64,000 bases of DNA from Nematostella vectensis (Eukaryota > Cnidaria > Anthozoa > Actiniaria > Edwardsiidae): contig NC_064047.1 of NCBI RefSeq assembly GCF_932526225.1, positions 9,716,494-9,780,493 of the forward strand, in the 5' to 3' direction. This document shows positions 1-11,850 of this stretch, in pieces; the stretch's first letter is position 1; each line of letters starts with the position of its first letter. The notes under the pieces are model-generated. The model ran no database searches. It worked only from the letters and a program-made list of their open reading frames with translations, and had not been told where the DNA came from. The translations under genes and the position numbers were made by a program.

Positions 1-109
1 TCCTGTTTTCTTTGACCGGCCACTTTTAGGGTAGAGTTGGGACTCAAATTGCAGAAAAACACGTAAAATTTCTGCGAAAAAACACAAAGGCTATCTCTAA
101 AACAGGGAA

Positions 110-673
110 CGGGGAACGACAAAACGGGGAATACTAAAACGGGGAATACTAAAACGGGGAATCTCTAAAACGGGGAATACTAAAACAGGGAATCTCTAAA
201 ACGGGGAATACTAAAACGAGGAATCTCTAAAATGGGGAATACTAAAACGGGGAATCTCTAAAACGGGGAATGCTAAAACGGGGAATGCTAAAACGGGGAA
301 TATCTAAAACGGGGAATACTAAAACGGGGAATCTCTAAAACGGGGAATACTAAAACGGGGAATCTCTAAAACAGGCAATACTAAAACGGGGAATACTAAA
401 ACGAGGAATCTCTAAAACGGGGAATACTAAAACGGGAATCTCTAAAACAGGAAATACTAAAACGGGGAATATCTAAAACGGGGAATACTAAAACGGGGAA
501 TCTCTAAAACGGGGAATACTAAAACGAGGAATCTCTAAAACGTGGAATACTAAAACGGGGAATCTCTAAAACGGGGAATACTAAAACGGGGAATACTAAA
601 ACGAGGAATCTCTAAAACGGGGAATACTAAAACGGGGAATCTCTAAAACAGGGAATACTAAAACGGGAGACAA
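110..673 (+). repeat. 15-16 bp tandem array (left arm)
   Basis: About 36 units alternating between ctaaaacggggaata and ctaaaacggggaatct, with scattered single-base variants. This is the left arm of the foldback-like element. Confidence 0.9.
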
Positions 674-1584
674 ACAAAAGGCCGAGTTAGGAACCGAGGC
701 AGGAACCGAGTTATAGGAACCGAGTCAGGAACCTAGCTTAACAGAGCTTGGAAAAGGTCTTAGAAGTTGATAATAGGCGACGGGCACTTTGAGTCTGAGT
801 TTTATTATCCTGACAAGATTGTGTAAAAGAAAATTTTGACGAAGAAGAAAATTAAAACAATCTGATAAGACGGCGAGCGCCACCGATAGCCAAGAAATAC
901 ATAGCTTATTTATATCGGAGAAACAAACAAAAGAATAAATAACAAGGGATGCAAACACCCAAAAAAGTCTGTAAATGCAATATTCTACCAAATCGTCATA
1001 AAGCAGCACAGTGTTTGGTGTTTTCATTTATATACTTAAAAGTTTACATCAAAAGTCTGTTCTCTACAAACCGTGGAGTTTTCACACCAAACAGTCCATT
1101 TATGCCGTGAAGACGGACATCTGAGCTTTCTTTGTCATTGTTTAGACTATAGCACCTTTGGGATGAAGCCTGTAGCTTCCAAAAGACTAAAACAGAAATA
1201 AATAGCCCGAAAAGTCGTTGAATTATATAACGATGAAAACAACGCCGAACGGTAAATAAACCAAGTAAGTTAAACCTTTTTGCTTCGCTTTCCATTCATT
1301 TGGGCCCATGGATCATTCTAACACCAACATCTCTCATTCCAAGGTCTTTTTGGTATATCTTGTCTTCGTCTTAGTTGAATGTTTTCACTCTTTTACACTT
1401 TTTTAGTTGATCGTGCGCGAGTGTTTCTTGTTTTCCCGCCTTTTTGAATTCGATCGATAAACTAATCGATATTCGTTGATTTGTTTTCTCTTCTTTTTAA
1501 ATTTTAAAAGCCATATAGTAAAACTTTTATTGATTTATTATTGTCAGCGAATGCATACCAGGAAAACACGATTCCTAACTCTGT

Positions 1585-2034
1585 TACCGTTTTAGTATTC
1601 CCCGTTTTAGAGATTCCCGGTTTTAGTATTCCCAGAGATTCCCCGTTTTAGTATTCCCCGTTTTAGAGATTCCCCGTTTTTTTAGTATTCCCCGTTTTAG
1701 AGATTCCCCGTTTTAGAGATTCCCCGTTTTAGTATTCCCCGTTTGAGAGATTCCCCGTTTTAGTATTCCCCGTTTTAGAGATTCCCCGTTTTAGTATTCC
1801 CCGTTTTAGAGATTCCCCGTTTTAGTATTCCCCGTTTTAGAGATTCCCCGTTTTAGAGATTCCCCGTTTTAGAGATTCCCCGTTTTAGAGATTCCCCGTT
1901 TTAGTATTCCCCGTTTTAGAGATTCCCCGTTTTAGAGATTCCCCGTTTTAGTATTCCCCGTTTTAGAGATTCCCCGTTTTAGAGATTCCCCGTTTTAGTA
2001 TTCCCCGTTTTATCGTTCCCCGTTCCCCGTTTAA
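1585..2034 (-). repeat. 15-16 bp tandem array (right arm, inverted)
   Basis: The reverse complement of the left-arm unit (ccccgttttagtatt / ccccgttttagagatt) is repeated about 29 times. It ends in the same non-repetitive cap as the left arm, in inverted orientation. Confidence 0.9.
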
Positions 2035-2044
2035 GAGATAGCCG

Positions 2045-3255
2045 AAACGAAAAACAAAAAACAAACAAACCACATATACAAGAACAGTGTAAGCCCTACC
2101 TTAAAATTTTGTTTGATATTATCTTAGGTTACTTCAATTACATATAAGAATGATGAGAATGATGTCGTTTGTATTATTGCTGTAAATCTTGACATTTGCC
2201 GATAAAACTTGTATTAAAAGTCAGGCGTAAACAGCAAATTCGGCATTCTATCCACTTTTCCCCGAACTTAAATCACTGCAAGTTGACAAAAATAGCTTTG
2301 AAAGCACATAAACACAGTAGTAGTACCTACCGAAGAGAGCACCGCTTTATCCTATCATTTCCAAGTTTTCGTATTTCGAGCTGGATTCCGGGTCGTTTCC
2401 ATTCCATACTTCGCTACAAGATTTTTACCAAGCTTGGACAACAAATCAATTTCTATCATGTTAGGTGACCGTCTATAAACGTCTATATTTTAGATAAACC
2501 CGAGCAGGATTCACAGACCTCATCCGACATGTTGTACAATTTGTGGGACTTTTGTGGGACATTTGGGTTGCACTTCGCTGGCTTCTATTTGCTGCATTCT
2601 GATTGGTTATTCGTGCGCTCGTCGGATCTATGAATTGCGACGAAAGATGCCCCAAATAAAGACCCTGTTGAAAAACAAAATACAATTCAGTAATCCGTGC
2701 CCCAAACAGCGCAACTAATAACTCCCCTTACAAAACAAACATGCATGACGCGTTGATTTTCGTAACAATATCAATGGCGCGTTAAACGCGAAAATTGAAA
2801 TATGCCATGTATGCTGTATTTTAATTTTGAAGATCTCTTGAGGACGCGGAGACTGTTGTTGTTGTGTGTGTTTTTTTTTTCTAGTAAATAAAAGAAACGA
2901 GTATCATGTATGATCGCAGAAGTCTTTCTGGCTATTTTCAGCCACCACACAAATATTGCGGTGTTAATTTTGTCCTGTGGTTTCGGTAAATCAGGATCCG
3001 TGTTTGTAAGATGTTAAACTCTTGTAAACGTGGAACCCGCCGTGGTTTCTATATACTACGCTTGTCATTTGCGTTATTTTACCAATACGCAATAAAGACT
3101 CGAACAATGGCGTATATCAGGCGCAAATGCTTTTTTTTCTGATCTTTTTGTGTCATTTTCGAAAATTTTATTCAGTAATGAAATCCCCTTTCAAGCTTTG
3201 CTTGAATTTATTTATTGAAGTCAAATTTAATATACGTTAAAATGTAAAACAAATC
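2045..3255. other. No gene seen
   Basis: AT-rich unique sequence with short open frames on both strands that show no family resemblance, codon bias or splice-consistent structure. Confidence 0.5.
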
Positions 3256-3258
3256 CTA

Positions 3259-4991
3259 ACTGCAAAAAATGCACTTTTAGAGATGAGTTAAGAATACTCA
3301 TTTATTTGAGTAAATCGACATAACTCAAAATATCGAGTAACGGTAACTAAAGATACTGAGTAAAAGTGGTACTCAATTTATTGAGTTAGCTTAACTCAAG
3401 ACGAAGTTCTCAATTAAGTAACGATATCTCAAATTATTGAGTTTGAGTAACACTGGTACTCATTTATTTGAGTTAGCTTTACTCATATATGGGTAACTAA
3501 AGTCTCCTAACTGAGTAAATATTGCCTAACCATAACTTACACTAAGGCATGATGGGGATCATAGTGGCGAGTCTAAACCGACCATGTAGTTTTCTTTTGT
3601 CCGCATACTCCATTTTCTACCTTTGCTTAGAGCGGGTATATCTGCTTTCTCTACAACAAATTGAAGGATAACGCAACGTTGCCCAAAGCAAAGGTAGAAA
3701 ATGGAGTATGCGAACATAAAATTTTACATGGTCGGTTTAGACTCGCCACTATGATCCCCATCATGCCTAAGTATAAGTTATGTCTCTCCGCAAATTTAAA
3801 GAAAAAGCATCGGTTATTTTTTGGAAATATATTAGAAATTCATAAACTACTGGTGTGTTCATATGTTGAATAACTTTAAATCGGTTACCGATGAATAAAA
3901 TAAAACAGTAGCACATCAAATACGGATGATTAAATATCATCCTTCGGAAACATTAATGAAATCGGACGAGATTTGAGACTACTAGACGTCAATTTTACAA
4001 CGAGTAAATTGAAAAAAAAAAAAGGCTATAAAGAATTGCTAACGAGCCTCCTTAAATCTGGCGCGAATATTTCGGTTTTCATATTATATTCCGCGGTATT
4101 GCGGTTTCTCTAGACTGCGCGGTTTACGGTTATTGATTATTTGGACGGTTTTGCGGGTTTTGAAGTTTTTCTTTGCCGTTTCTGTGGGTTTTTCTGTGCG
4201 GTTTTCGCACCCCCCTTACAACCACTTATTGAGGATAACCAAAAGCTCCCTTCAACAATTATTACTTTTTTAGATACCTTAAACAAATATAATTAAAAAA
4301 AAGTAGTGCATTGTTAAGCGTGAGCGTGACTCGCACTTTGTAAACTTCCTTTCTTTGAACAAAACCAAGGACCAACACACTCGTAACATCGGTGCACTAA
4401 ATAAGTAAAGGGAATGCGCGAAATAATCAAACATCGGAACAAGCTCTGAATATTCAAGAGACCATGTATATAACCCTTGCATGAAGTTGAATTGAACTAT
4501 TATTATTATTTTGATGTTGTTTTTACTGTATGAATAAGAGTGGTTGTGGGTACATTTCTTGCGAGTAGTGTTAACACTAAAATGAGCAGTCTTGACTCGC
4601 TGTTATGCGTTATAATAACTCAGAATAAAGAGTAAGAATACTCTATTGAGTTGTAGTTACTCAAAGGCATGAGTTAATGTTAACCCCGTGCGCTCGAGTA
4701 ACTCATTTTGTTGAGTTATCGTTACCCAGAATGTGTTGCTATTACGCGTTATTTTGAGTTACCGTTACTCGGTGTCCAAGTAACTCATTTTGTTGAGTTA
4801 ACGTCACTCAAGGTGTCTACCATTAACTCATTATTTTGAGTTAACGTTACTCACTGCGTTCGAGTAACTCATTATATTGAGTTACAGCTATCACCTTTAT
4901 TTGAGTTACCTTAACTCAACATAGAGTGGCTGTGAACGCATTTGCTTTACTCATTATTTTGAGTTAAGTTAACTCGGTATTTTTTGCAGTG
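3259..4991. mobile_element. Second foldback-like element with gagtta/taactc arms
   Basis: The ends are inverted (actgcaaaaaatgc at 3259 and tttttgcagtgc ending near 4991). Both flanking zones (3285-3530 and 4600-4975) are filled with degenerate palindromic units of the type gagttaacgttactca spaced irregularly. The interior holds a separate hairpin (3544-3771) and no convincing gene. It reads as a non-autonomous DNA element with subterminal repeats. Confidence 0.55.
3544..3771. repeat. Long perfect-like hairpin
   Basis: An arm of about 85 bp starting aaggcatgatggggatcata (3544-3629) is repeated in reverse complement at 3686-3771, with a spacer of about 56 bp. The arms differ at only a few positions, so the hairpin is young or actively maintained. 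It sits inside the foldback-like element. Confidence 0.8.
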
Positions 4992-4999
4992 CTTTTTTA

Positions 5000-5900
5000 C
5001 ATTTCATAGATAACTACAAAATATATTGTGCACATCTAATGCTATACATGGTCCGTCGGTAGGTAAATACGAATCACTCCTGGGTCAGAACAGTTCTTCA
5101 AGGCTGTGTCTTTACAGAGAGGTAGTGACGGGGCAAGGTGAGGAGGAATGAGAATTTTCCTGGCGAATGTCGCGGCCCCGAACAGCTAGAAGGGTTTTCA
5201 TGTTGTTGTCTTGGCGCACATTCACCTAATTTCAAGAACATGCTAAGAACATGCCGAGTATGCGATAGCAACAAAATGTCGAGTTTTATTTGGGTGATGT
5301 GTTCTAAAATGCAGAATCGATTTGTGTTCATAATAACATCCTTCGATAATATTGCTAGTGATCATTGGGTAATCCTCTTCCTAATAATTCATTTTGTATT
5401 ATATCTTCAATTAAACTATAACTTTTAAGATTTTTAAGAACATTTTCAGCCTTAGAATGCCTAATTGACGTTCTTGTGACAAGTACGACTTGTACAAGTG
5501 TGTACCCAAACGTCTTGTCAATTGTACGGGGGGGAAGAGACCACAGACCAAACTGTTGAAGACAACTGCTTTACTATGGAAGAACTGGAACTAAGAACTA
5601 AATACAATTTTACGGTTTCTCCTTTTATAGGCAGGGTGCATCTACGTGCGTATGCCTGCAGGCACTCATGGGTTTCGTGTACCATTACATCATAAATGAA
5701 GAAGTTCATTGGTTACCACAGGCAGCCCAAGGCTACTGTCAGTGATTTATAAAGGAATATATAGGGGAATTTATATGTTAGCGGAAAAATACTTTATCGT
5801 GAAAAATAAAACTTTAGACCATGTAATATTGTGTTTGAGTCTTCTTTTTCTTTTTCAATTTTGCCGATAGAATGTCAGTAGAGCGAGTTTCAAGCCGGCC
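5000..5900. other. No gene seen; dispersed repeat inside
   Basis: 5224-5440 is related to 53243-53520: both carry tandem ctaagaacatgccga and a tgttctaaaatgca / gtgttcataa block, so a dispersed repeat is present. The rest is short open frames on both strands with no recognisable domain. Confidence 0.45.
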
Positions 5901-5905
5901 AAGAA

Positions 5906-6109
5906 TTGTGTTTATACAGAGAGAGAAACCAAGAACACATAGATGTACACAAAGCGACATACGACATGCTATCAGCCTACAGAGACACACCACACCCAGC
6001 TACAAAGAAGACACCCTATGAATTGATGATGAACAGAGAAGTAAGAACGAAATTGGAACATTTTCAACAGACAAAACGACAGGACGTGACCGTTGTATTA
6101 CCAAATTGA
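5906..6109 (+). pseudogene. Gypsy-type retrotransposon integrase fragment
   Basis: The frame contains MLSAYRDTPHPATKKTPYEL followed by MMNREVRTKL. This matches the C-terminal integrase core of Gypsy-type LTR retrotransposons, where the end of the catalytic core reads approximately YRxTPHxxTxxxPxELxxxRxxRTxL. Only about 65 residues survive, and no protease, reverse transcriptase or LTR is visible nearby. It is a decayed fragment of an old retrotransposon insertion. Confidence 0.7.
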
Positions 6110-6215
6110 GACGCCTAGGTACGAGGCAGGTGTTCGTTTCCACCAGCCTCTTCAAAGAGCTGATGACAAGTGGGTCGAGTACATGTGCAACAAAAAGGCA
6201 AGCCACAGCTTATAC

Positions 6216-6393
6216 CAGGCCCGTACCTAGGGTGGTGCAGAGGGTGCACCCAGATCAGTGAGTTGTTTTTCCAAATTTTCATCAGAGATTTTTATCAGAG
6301 AACTCACTCTCCACCCCCCCCCCCCCCCCCCCAAATTAGGTCCACTTTTTCGGATTTAGCACCCCCTCAAGAAAAATCCTGGGTACGGGCCTG
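6216..6393. mobile_element. Short TIR element with poly-C core
   Basis: It is bounded by caggcccgtacctag and ctgggtacgggcctg, an inverted pair of about 15 bp. The interior has a long poly-C tract then aggtccactttttcggattt. A relative with the same aggtccact-ttcggatttcgcacc core lies at 11400-11530. It is a MITE-like element of unknown superfamily. Confidence 0.65.
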
Positions 6394-6629
6394 TAAACAA
6401 CGAAAAATCTATCAATATTATTGATAAAGATGATCATAGAAACACTAATGATATGAAATTCACATTGTATTGTTAGCTCTTCTCTGAAAACGAGAATAAA
6501 ATATAATAAAAAAGAGATCAGTGAGTTGTTTTCCAAATTTTTGCCTAACCGAAATCCATCACTAATGCTATTGATTTACGACCTCTCTCATCCCCGCCCT
6601 GGCTACTCTTAGCGCAAGTATCTGATTGG

Positions 6630-6865
6630 AAAAGCCGCATTGTCACCAATTTACTTCCGGAGGGCCGATGGAAACCTCAACCAATAAGAGACAAAAGAAT
6701 CTATTAGAATCGCCACAATAAAATAGGCCATCCGCTCTAAATTATCAGTCAAATCCTCGAAGAAACTTTCGATAGACACACTGCTTTTACAATTTTTAAT
6801 TATTTTCCCCTTTTTCTTTTAAAAATCATAGGATGTTGTTTAATCGACCGGAAGTAAACACGGCT
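6630..6865. mobile_element. aaagccgcatt MITE, copy 1
   Basis: It begins aaagccgcattgtcacca and shares its body (cggaggnccgangg, aggccatccgctcta, cctcgaagaaactttc) with copies at 14224, 23165, 25829 and 62571. The right end is degenerate. In better copies the ends are inverted and abut ttaa. Confidence 0.7.
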
Positions 6866-7010
6866 GGCTAATGGTAATGACGAATGTCATTCACCATTGG
6901 CTAAGATTAACCAGGCCTTGTAAGGCAAACAGTCTTAAAAGTCCTCGATTGCCCAAGCCGTAAGATAAATCTTGTTTTCTTATCCTCTGAGAAATTCTCC
7001 TACAGCTTCT

Positions 7011-7100
7011 CAGCTCCTATCTCAACGTCTTTTCAGCTCCTATCTCAACGTCTTCTCAGCCTATCCCAACGTCTTCTCAGCTCCTATCTCAACGTCTTCA
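7011..7100 (+). repeat. 23-24 bp tandem repeat
   Basis: Four units of the form ctcagctcctatctcaacgt, one with an internal deletion. Confidence 0.8.
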
Positions 7101-7464
7101 ATGTCTTTTCCTAAACTCGACTTTTTAGGGGTATGGTTAATAAGTAGGGGAACCGTACTTTGTTTGGAGCCATGGGTGTTCAGACACCTCGTCGCTTGGT
7201 CACAAGACTGTACATTGAATATGATAATCAGATTGCCTAAAAGCCAAACCACTTGATTGAGTGAGCTCTGATTGGTCGAGAAGAGTTGGTGTCCAACCCT
7301 TGTTTGGGGCTCAATTTTCGGTAGTGCCCATGGATCCATATTATCAGTTGATTAGTTAACAGTTGATATAAGAAACGCTTAAGTTGTATCAATTTAAAAT
7401 TATTATCTATAGGTCGCCCCATGACAGGTTTGCCCAATAGGGTTCTAGATTTAGGATCCTTGTG

Positions 7465-7640
7465 TGTGGATTCCAAATTCCATGTGGGTTTTCCCGCGGA
7501 TTCCGGATTCTATTTTTGTTTTCCAGGATTCCTGTATTCCAGCTTAAATTCCAGCTCAAATCTTGGATTCCGGATCCTAGTGTGTGGATTCCGGATTCCA
7601 GTAGCTTGGATTCCGTATCCCAAGTCTTATTTTTTCATGG
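7465..7640 (+). repeat. ggattccggattcc-rich short repeat
   Basis: Imperfect repetition of gtgtggattccggattcc and related words. Open frames running through it are a by-product of the repeat. Confidence 0.6.
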
Positions 7641-9400
7641 AAACCGGATTCCTATGTCATGTGGCGATATATGCCTTCGTGCTGCCCTCAATAATCAAAA
7701 CTTGTTACCAGCCCTACTCTCTACATATCACTGCTTGTGACCGGTTTTTATGATGAGCTAGCAGCGTAGTAGCGTAGCAAAGTTAGATAATTAACTTCTA
7801 ATTAAAAGACGATAGTTTAAAATCCCATAAGCTTACCAAATGGTGCATCAAATCTCTCCATGGTTGCCTCGCTGCTTACGGTTTTTAATTTGCTTAGTAA
7901 CGTTGATTTCTCATGAAAAGACTATCGAAATCTAAAACCTTGTGGACAGGGTCGCTATGGTTTATCTTTGTGGAAACATTCGATTCCTCTTGAGCAGAAA
8001 ATTAATGTGTTATATTAAAAATGTTACTCGTTTTTGACGAACAATAATAAGTCTTTAAAGTTATACCCCCAAAAAGGCTTATAAAATCAATATCATCCTA
8101 GTTAAATGTTTTTTCCTTATAGAGGAGCATATACTTTTTTAATGAGAGATTTATCTCCCCTCGTAGTGTTTAATTAGAATTAGCTCATAGAATATTAATC
8201 GGTGGAGTTGCCATACAAAGGGTTGGTGCCACTGCCAAAGTGCACAAAATATGGGTTCCAGAATGTACATTCTTGCTTTTCTGCTCCAGCTTCGATTTCC
8301 GGGTATGTATAACCCTACTTTTCACAATCCTACCTCTATAAATGTTAAAATCAGGAGGAAATATGTGCCCAGAGTTCACTCGGATTAAGTAAAATAACAG
8401 TTTTAGCTATGCTGTGAGTCTAGGCTTTTAACTTTGCTTATGACTGGATGTACCAAAAATGTGAAATTTAGTGAGTTAGAACTTTTCTCATGTGATTCAT
8501 TCTCTTCAAAATATCGCTAAAATCTGATTCCTTAAAGACTTCTTAGGAAGTTAATTTGCTAAGATGAGATAAGTTGACCCTTATACTGTCATGATATTTT
8601 TTTGTTTAAAAAGTATAACAGGCGAGCATACTATTTAATGTTATAAATGTAATAAAACTTCGCAACACATCGCCTTCGTCAAAGCGTGGGCTGTTGTCAT
8701 GACAAATGGCTGAAAATGGCGTCGCATGGAATCGAGGACGCCGGACAGTGGCTTGTGCAAATGAGCATCTGTTCCGTAGACTGGACACTCGATGGGCCGT
8801 TCGAGGATAAAAAGACAATACACGCCATTCCAAATTCTACCAGCCGGGGTAGGGTGCTTCGCATCAGTTTGACCTTGCCTTGTATCTCTGAGTCTTTACC
8901 GACGTCCCTCAAATCTAATTACCACCCCAACTTATAGAAAATTTCGAAATAAAATCTGTCTATCTATGATTAACCCATTTATTCATTTGTTTGTTTATTT
9001 TTCTTTCCTTGTTTTATGCAATCAATTCTATCTATAAACGCAACGGACATCCTCGGTACCGTATATCTTACAATAAGATAAAATGCATTTTTTTTTTCAT
9101 TTCATTGGGATTGAAATGTACCAGACAGAGTGTATTTCACGTCTGGCATTTTGAATTTTCAATTGATTTCTACCGCGGATCGTCCGAAATTGTCGCCGTA
9201 GCTAATTAACACAATTTTAATTTTTATAACCATGAGGATTTTGTCGTGTTCTGATTTATTTGCCAAGCTGGTTAATTGCTAAGTTGCGAAGTTGATGTCA
9301 ATGAGTACGTTAATGAAAATAAAATGAAGTAAACATGAAATAGATTTAAAAGAGTATCGCTAGACTAGCATTCGTCTGGCTTCCAGCTATAAAAGAAATA
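7641..9400. other. No gene recognised
   Basis: Mostly AT-rich. A stretch at 8640-8930 is open on both strands but resembles nothing I know. The upstream exon(s) of the discoidin-type gene, including a signal peptide, should lie here or further left, but I could not identify them. Confidence 0.4.
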
Positions 9401-10988
9401 AACTTTTATTTTTTCTTTTGCTGCTATAAGCAACGTTTCAGTGCGAACCTACGCGGCAAACCTTTAGCAGTTTGGCACCAGATTACGTGCTTGAGGGCGC
9501 TGACGTCATTGACGTCGTTACCACAGCAACCGAACAGAAGTGCCAGATGGCGTGCACTCTGAAATTTCGTTGCAACATGTTGAACTATCACAAGACAAGT
9601 CGCCAGTGTGATCTGTTAGATGGACGTGGTAAAAGCCAGATTAAACTCGGCCCGTTACTTTGCCTGTGCCATTGAGGAGTTTTTTAACCGTTTAATAGCG
9701 AGTTTGCAAGACATGATCCTCCCTTCCTTCCTAGGCCTCCAAAAATCAGTGTCTTATAAAGGACAAATCTTTAGAATTCAGGCAAACGATTTCAAATAAA
9801 TGGAACGACTCCTCGTGGAAAGAACCCCTAGAAATAGGGAACAACCAAGTAAACTTATGAAACATTTCAAAACATCTGGAAAGCAAAGCATTATCTATAT
9901 AGAGTCAACGTGAAAGTTCTTACCTTGGTTTAACACAATAATTGTTTTGTCTGATCTGATTAGATAGCACAACTTTGATTGACTCCAGTTATCCGGCAAG
10001 CTGGGCTAAGTCTACTAGGGTAGCAGAATACTAAAGCGCTCTATGTACTTAAACGGTTAATGAAAATGTGAAGCAATAGGTCACATGTGGATTTATTTGA
10101 AGTAGCAAAATGATGCCACCGCATTTAATAACATATCATCTGTCAAGTAAAAAACACGTTTTACAGAGAAGGTTCAGTTTAATAATTAAAGAACGAGGCG
10201 GTAGGAGGCACTACTTAGCAAGAAATAACTGAAATCGCTTTTTTTTTGCAAACACCTCTTTTTTATTGTTCTGTATATAAGGCAAATTACACGCGACGAT
10301 TTTCTCAATTATTCCCTTTCAGCCCGACATGTGAACATTTGACGCTTGGCTATAAACAAACGCTGGTATAGGGCCCAATTTCTATTAATTCACTTATCTG
10401 TTAGAGAACAGAGACACGACACGCATAAGTGAATAGATAAAAACAAACAGGAAGAAAGTTCTGTTAGCAGGGTGGTTATTTGGAATTTAAATTTTTTGTT
10501 TTCAAACTATGGGAACCCTGTGGCTGTGGGGGGGTTTGGCTCAGTGACAAATGTCACATCAGTGACAAAGGGAGGAGGGGGTAATTATCTTCTGTTACTT
10601 ATGGCTTTCTGGCAGTCCAAGGAGGAGGGGGTTAAGCCCCCTAGCCCCCCCCCCCCCCCTCCCCTAGATCCGTTTCTTATATTTAATATGTCATGTCATG
10701 TCACTTTTAAATAAGTGTCTGGTTTTGATATGTTCCAGTGTGAGCCTCCACTCATATGTCCGGGTGGGCCCAAGTCTTGCCTTGGGCTGCTTGATGAGGA
10801 GCGAGGCCAGGTCTGTCTTTGTGCCCTCGACTACAAAGGCCAGCACTGCGAGAAAGGTAAAGGTTTTCTAGCGGATACTCTAGTAAGCGGCAAACTAAAA
10901 TTAACTTCTATCCTACAAGAGAACGGGCCCGTGTACCCAGGGGCGTTGGGGTGGGGAGAGTGCGAACGCCCCCCCCCCCCCCCTCCCC

Positions 10989-11270
10989 CATATCAATATT
11001 TGGGTGACCTTAAAACTCGCTCGGCCAATCTCTTGGAGGCCTGGGTCTAAGGGCTTTTCAAGGCTTGTGTGATAAAGATTTGACCAAGCGATAAAGTTTT
11101 TTTGAAACATTTTTGCCTCGAGTCTCAAATTGACAGGAATCAGCATTTCTCACCATGTTTTCTGGAGATCAGGGAGCGGGAAAATTTTAGCTCTTCTAAA
11201 TATGGGCATCAATGCCCATATAAGGCAATGCATACGAAGGACACTATCCGTGGGGAATATGTTTGATATG
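10989..11270 (+). mobile_element. 282-bp MITE, derivative of the 29-34 kb transposon
   Basis: It starts catatcaatatttgggtgac and ends gaatatgtttgatatg. The left 75 bp match the left end of the 29170-34199 element (shared aactcgctcggcc). The right 125 bp match its right end, including the last 36 bases exactly. It is inserted in a poly-C tract, with ccccctcccc-type sequence on both sides that could be a target duplication but is too simple to prove. It lies in the intron between the EGF and discoidin exons. Confidence 0.8.
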
Positions 11271-11399
11271 CCCCCCTCCCCCCCCCCCCCCCACACACAC
11301 AACGGCCAAAGGTCCACTTTCGGTTCTCAATAGACGTGCTATTATTTGTAGACAAAACTCACTATGGTATGTTGCCAAATCCGACAATAAACGTCCCGT

Positions 11400-11530
11400 G
11401 GGGATACTGCAAAGGCATTGTCAGATTTGAATCAGAGAACTCTCCCCCCCCCCCACCCCCCGCAAATATTAGGTCCACTTATTCGGATTTCGCACCCCCT
11501 CCACCCCAAGAAAAATCCTGGGTGAGGCCT
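11400..11530. mobile_element. Poly-C core MITE, partial copy
   Basis: It shares aggtccactttnttcggatt, gcaccccct and aagaaaaatcctgggt with the element at 6216-6393, and its left end is eroded. Confidence 0.6.
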
Positions 11531-11564
11531 GAATGGAAGTCTCAATTTTGATTTGTATTTATTT

Positions 11565-11850
11565 GCTCGTGGCGTTGCGTTACATCATGGGCGTTGCGTG
11601 TCTTTGTGGGTTTTGTGTGATATCATAGGCGTTATTTGATTCCTAGTCGTAATGTTCTTAAAGGCTTTGCATGGTATCGAGGGTGTTGTGTGACACCTCT
11701 GGTGCTGCGTTGAATGACATCATATAATGAGTGTTGCGTGACAACAAATGCGTTGCTTGATTCCATATATGCGTTGCATGACCTGGCAATATGCGTGTTG
11801 TGTGACATAATATGCGTTGTATGATTCCGATGTCGTTGCGTGACATTATT
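11565..11850 (-). repeat. Minisatellite, gcgttgcgtgacatcat type
   Basis: About a dozen degenerate 28-32 bp units containing gcgttgcgtgac or gttgtgtgacat. It lies just before the first discoidin exon. The long minus-strand open frames here come from the repeat. Confidence 0.75.

Larger units (their letters stand above)
90..2044. mobile_element. Foldback-like element with minisatellite arms
   Basis: The two ends are inverted copies of each other: ggctatctct at about 92 is matched by agagatagcc ending at about 2044, followed inward on both sides by a gggaacggggaacga block and then a long array of a 15-16 bp unit (ctaaaacggggaata). The arms are about 580 bp and 450 bp and flank an interior of about 910 bp. 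Long inverted arms made of tandem subrepeats are the hallmark of foldback (FB-like) DNA elements. The interior has only two short minus-strand open frames (725-1027, 1044-1295) with no recognisable domain, so I do not call them genes. No clear target-site duplication was found. Confidence 0.65.

Noticed and set aside
85-673. CRISPR-like or telomere-like array
   Set aside because: Units are contiguous without spacers, the region is eukaryotic, and the 15-bp unit is not a telomere motif.
725-1295. Two small minus-strand frames inside the first foldback-like element
   Set aside because: Hydrophobic but with no recognisable domain, and no transposase motif; too short to support.
8606-8937. Region open on both strands
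   Set aside because: No domain recognised on either strand and no splice-consistent neighbours.
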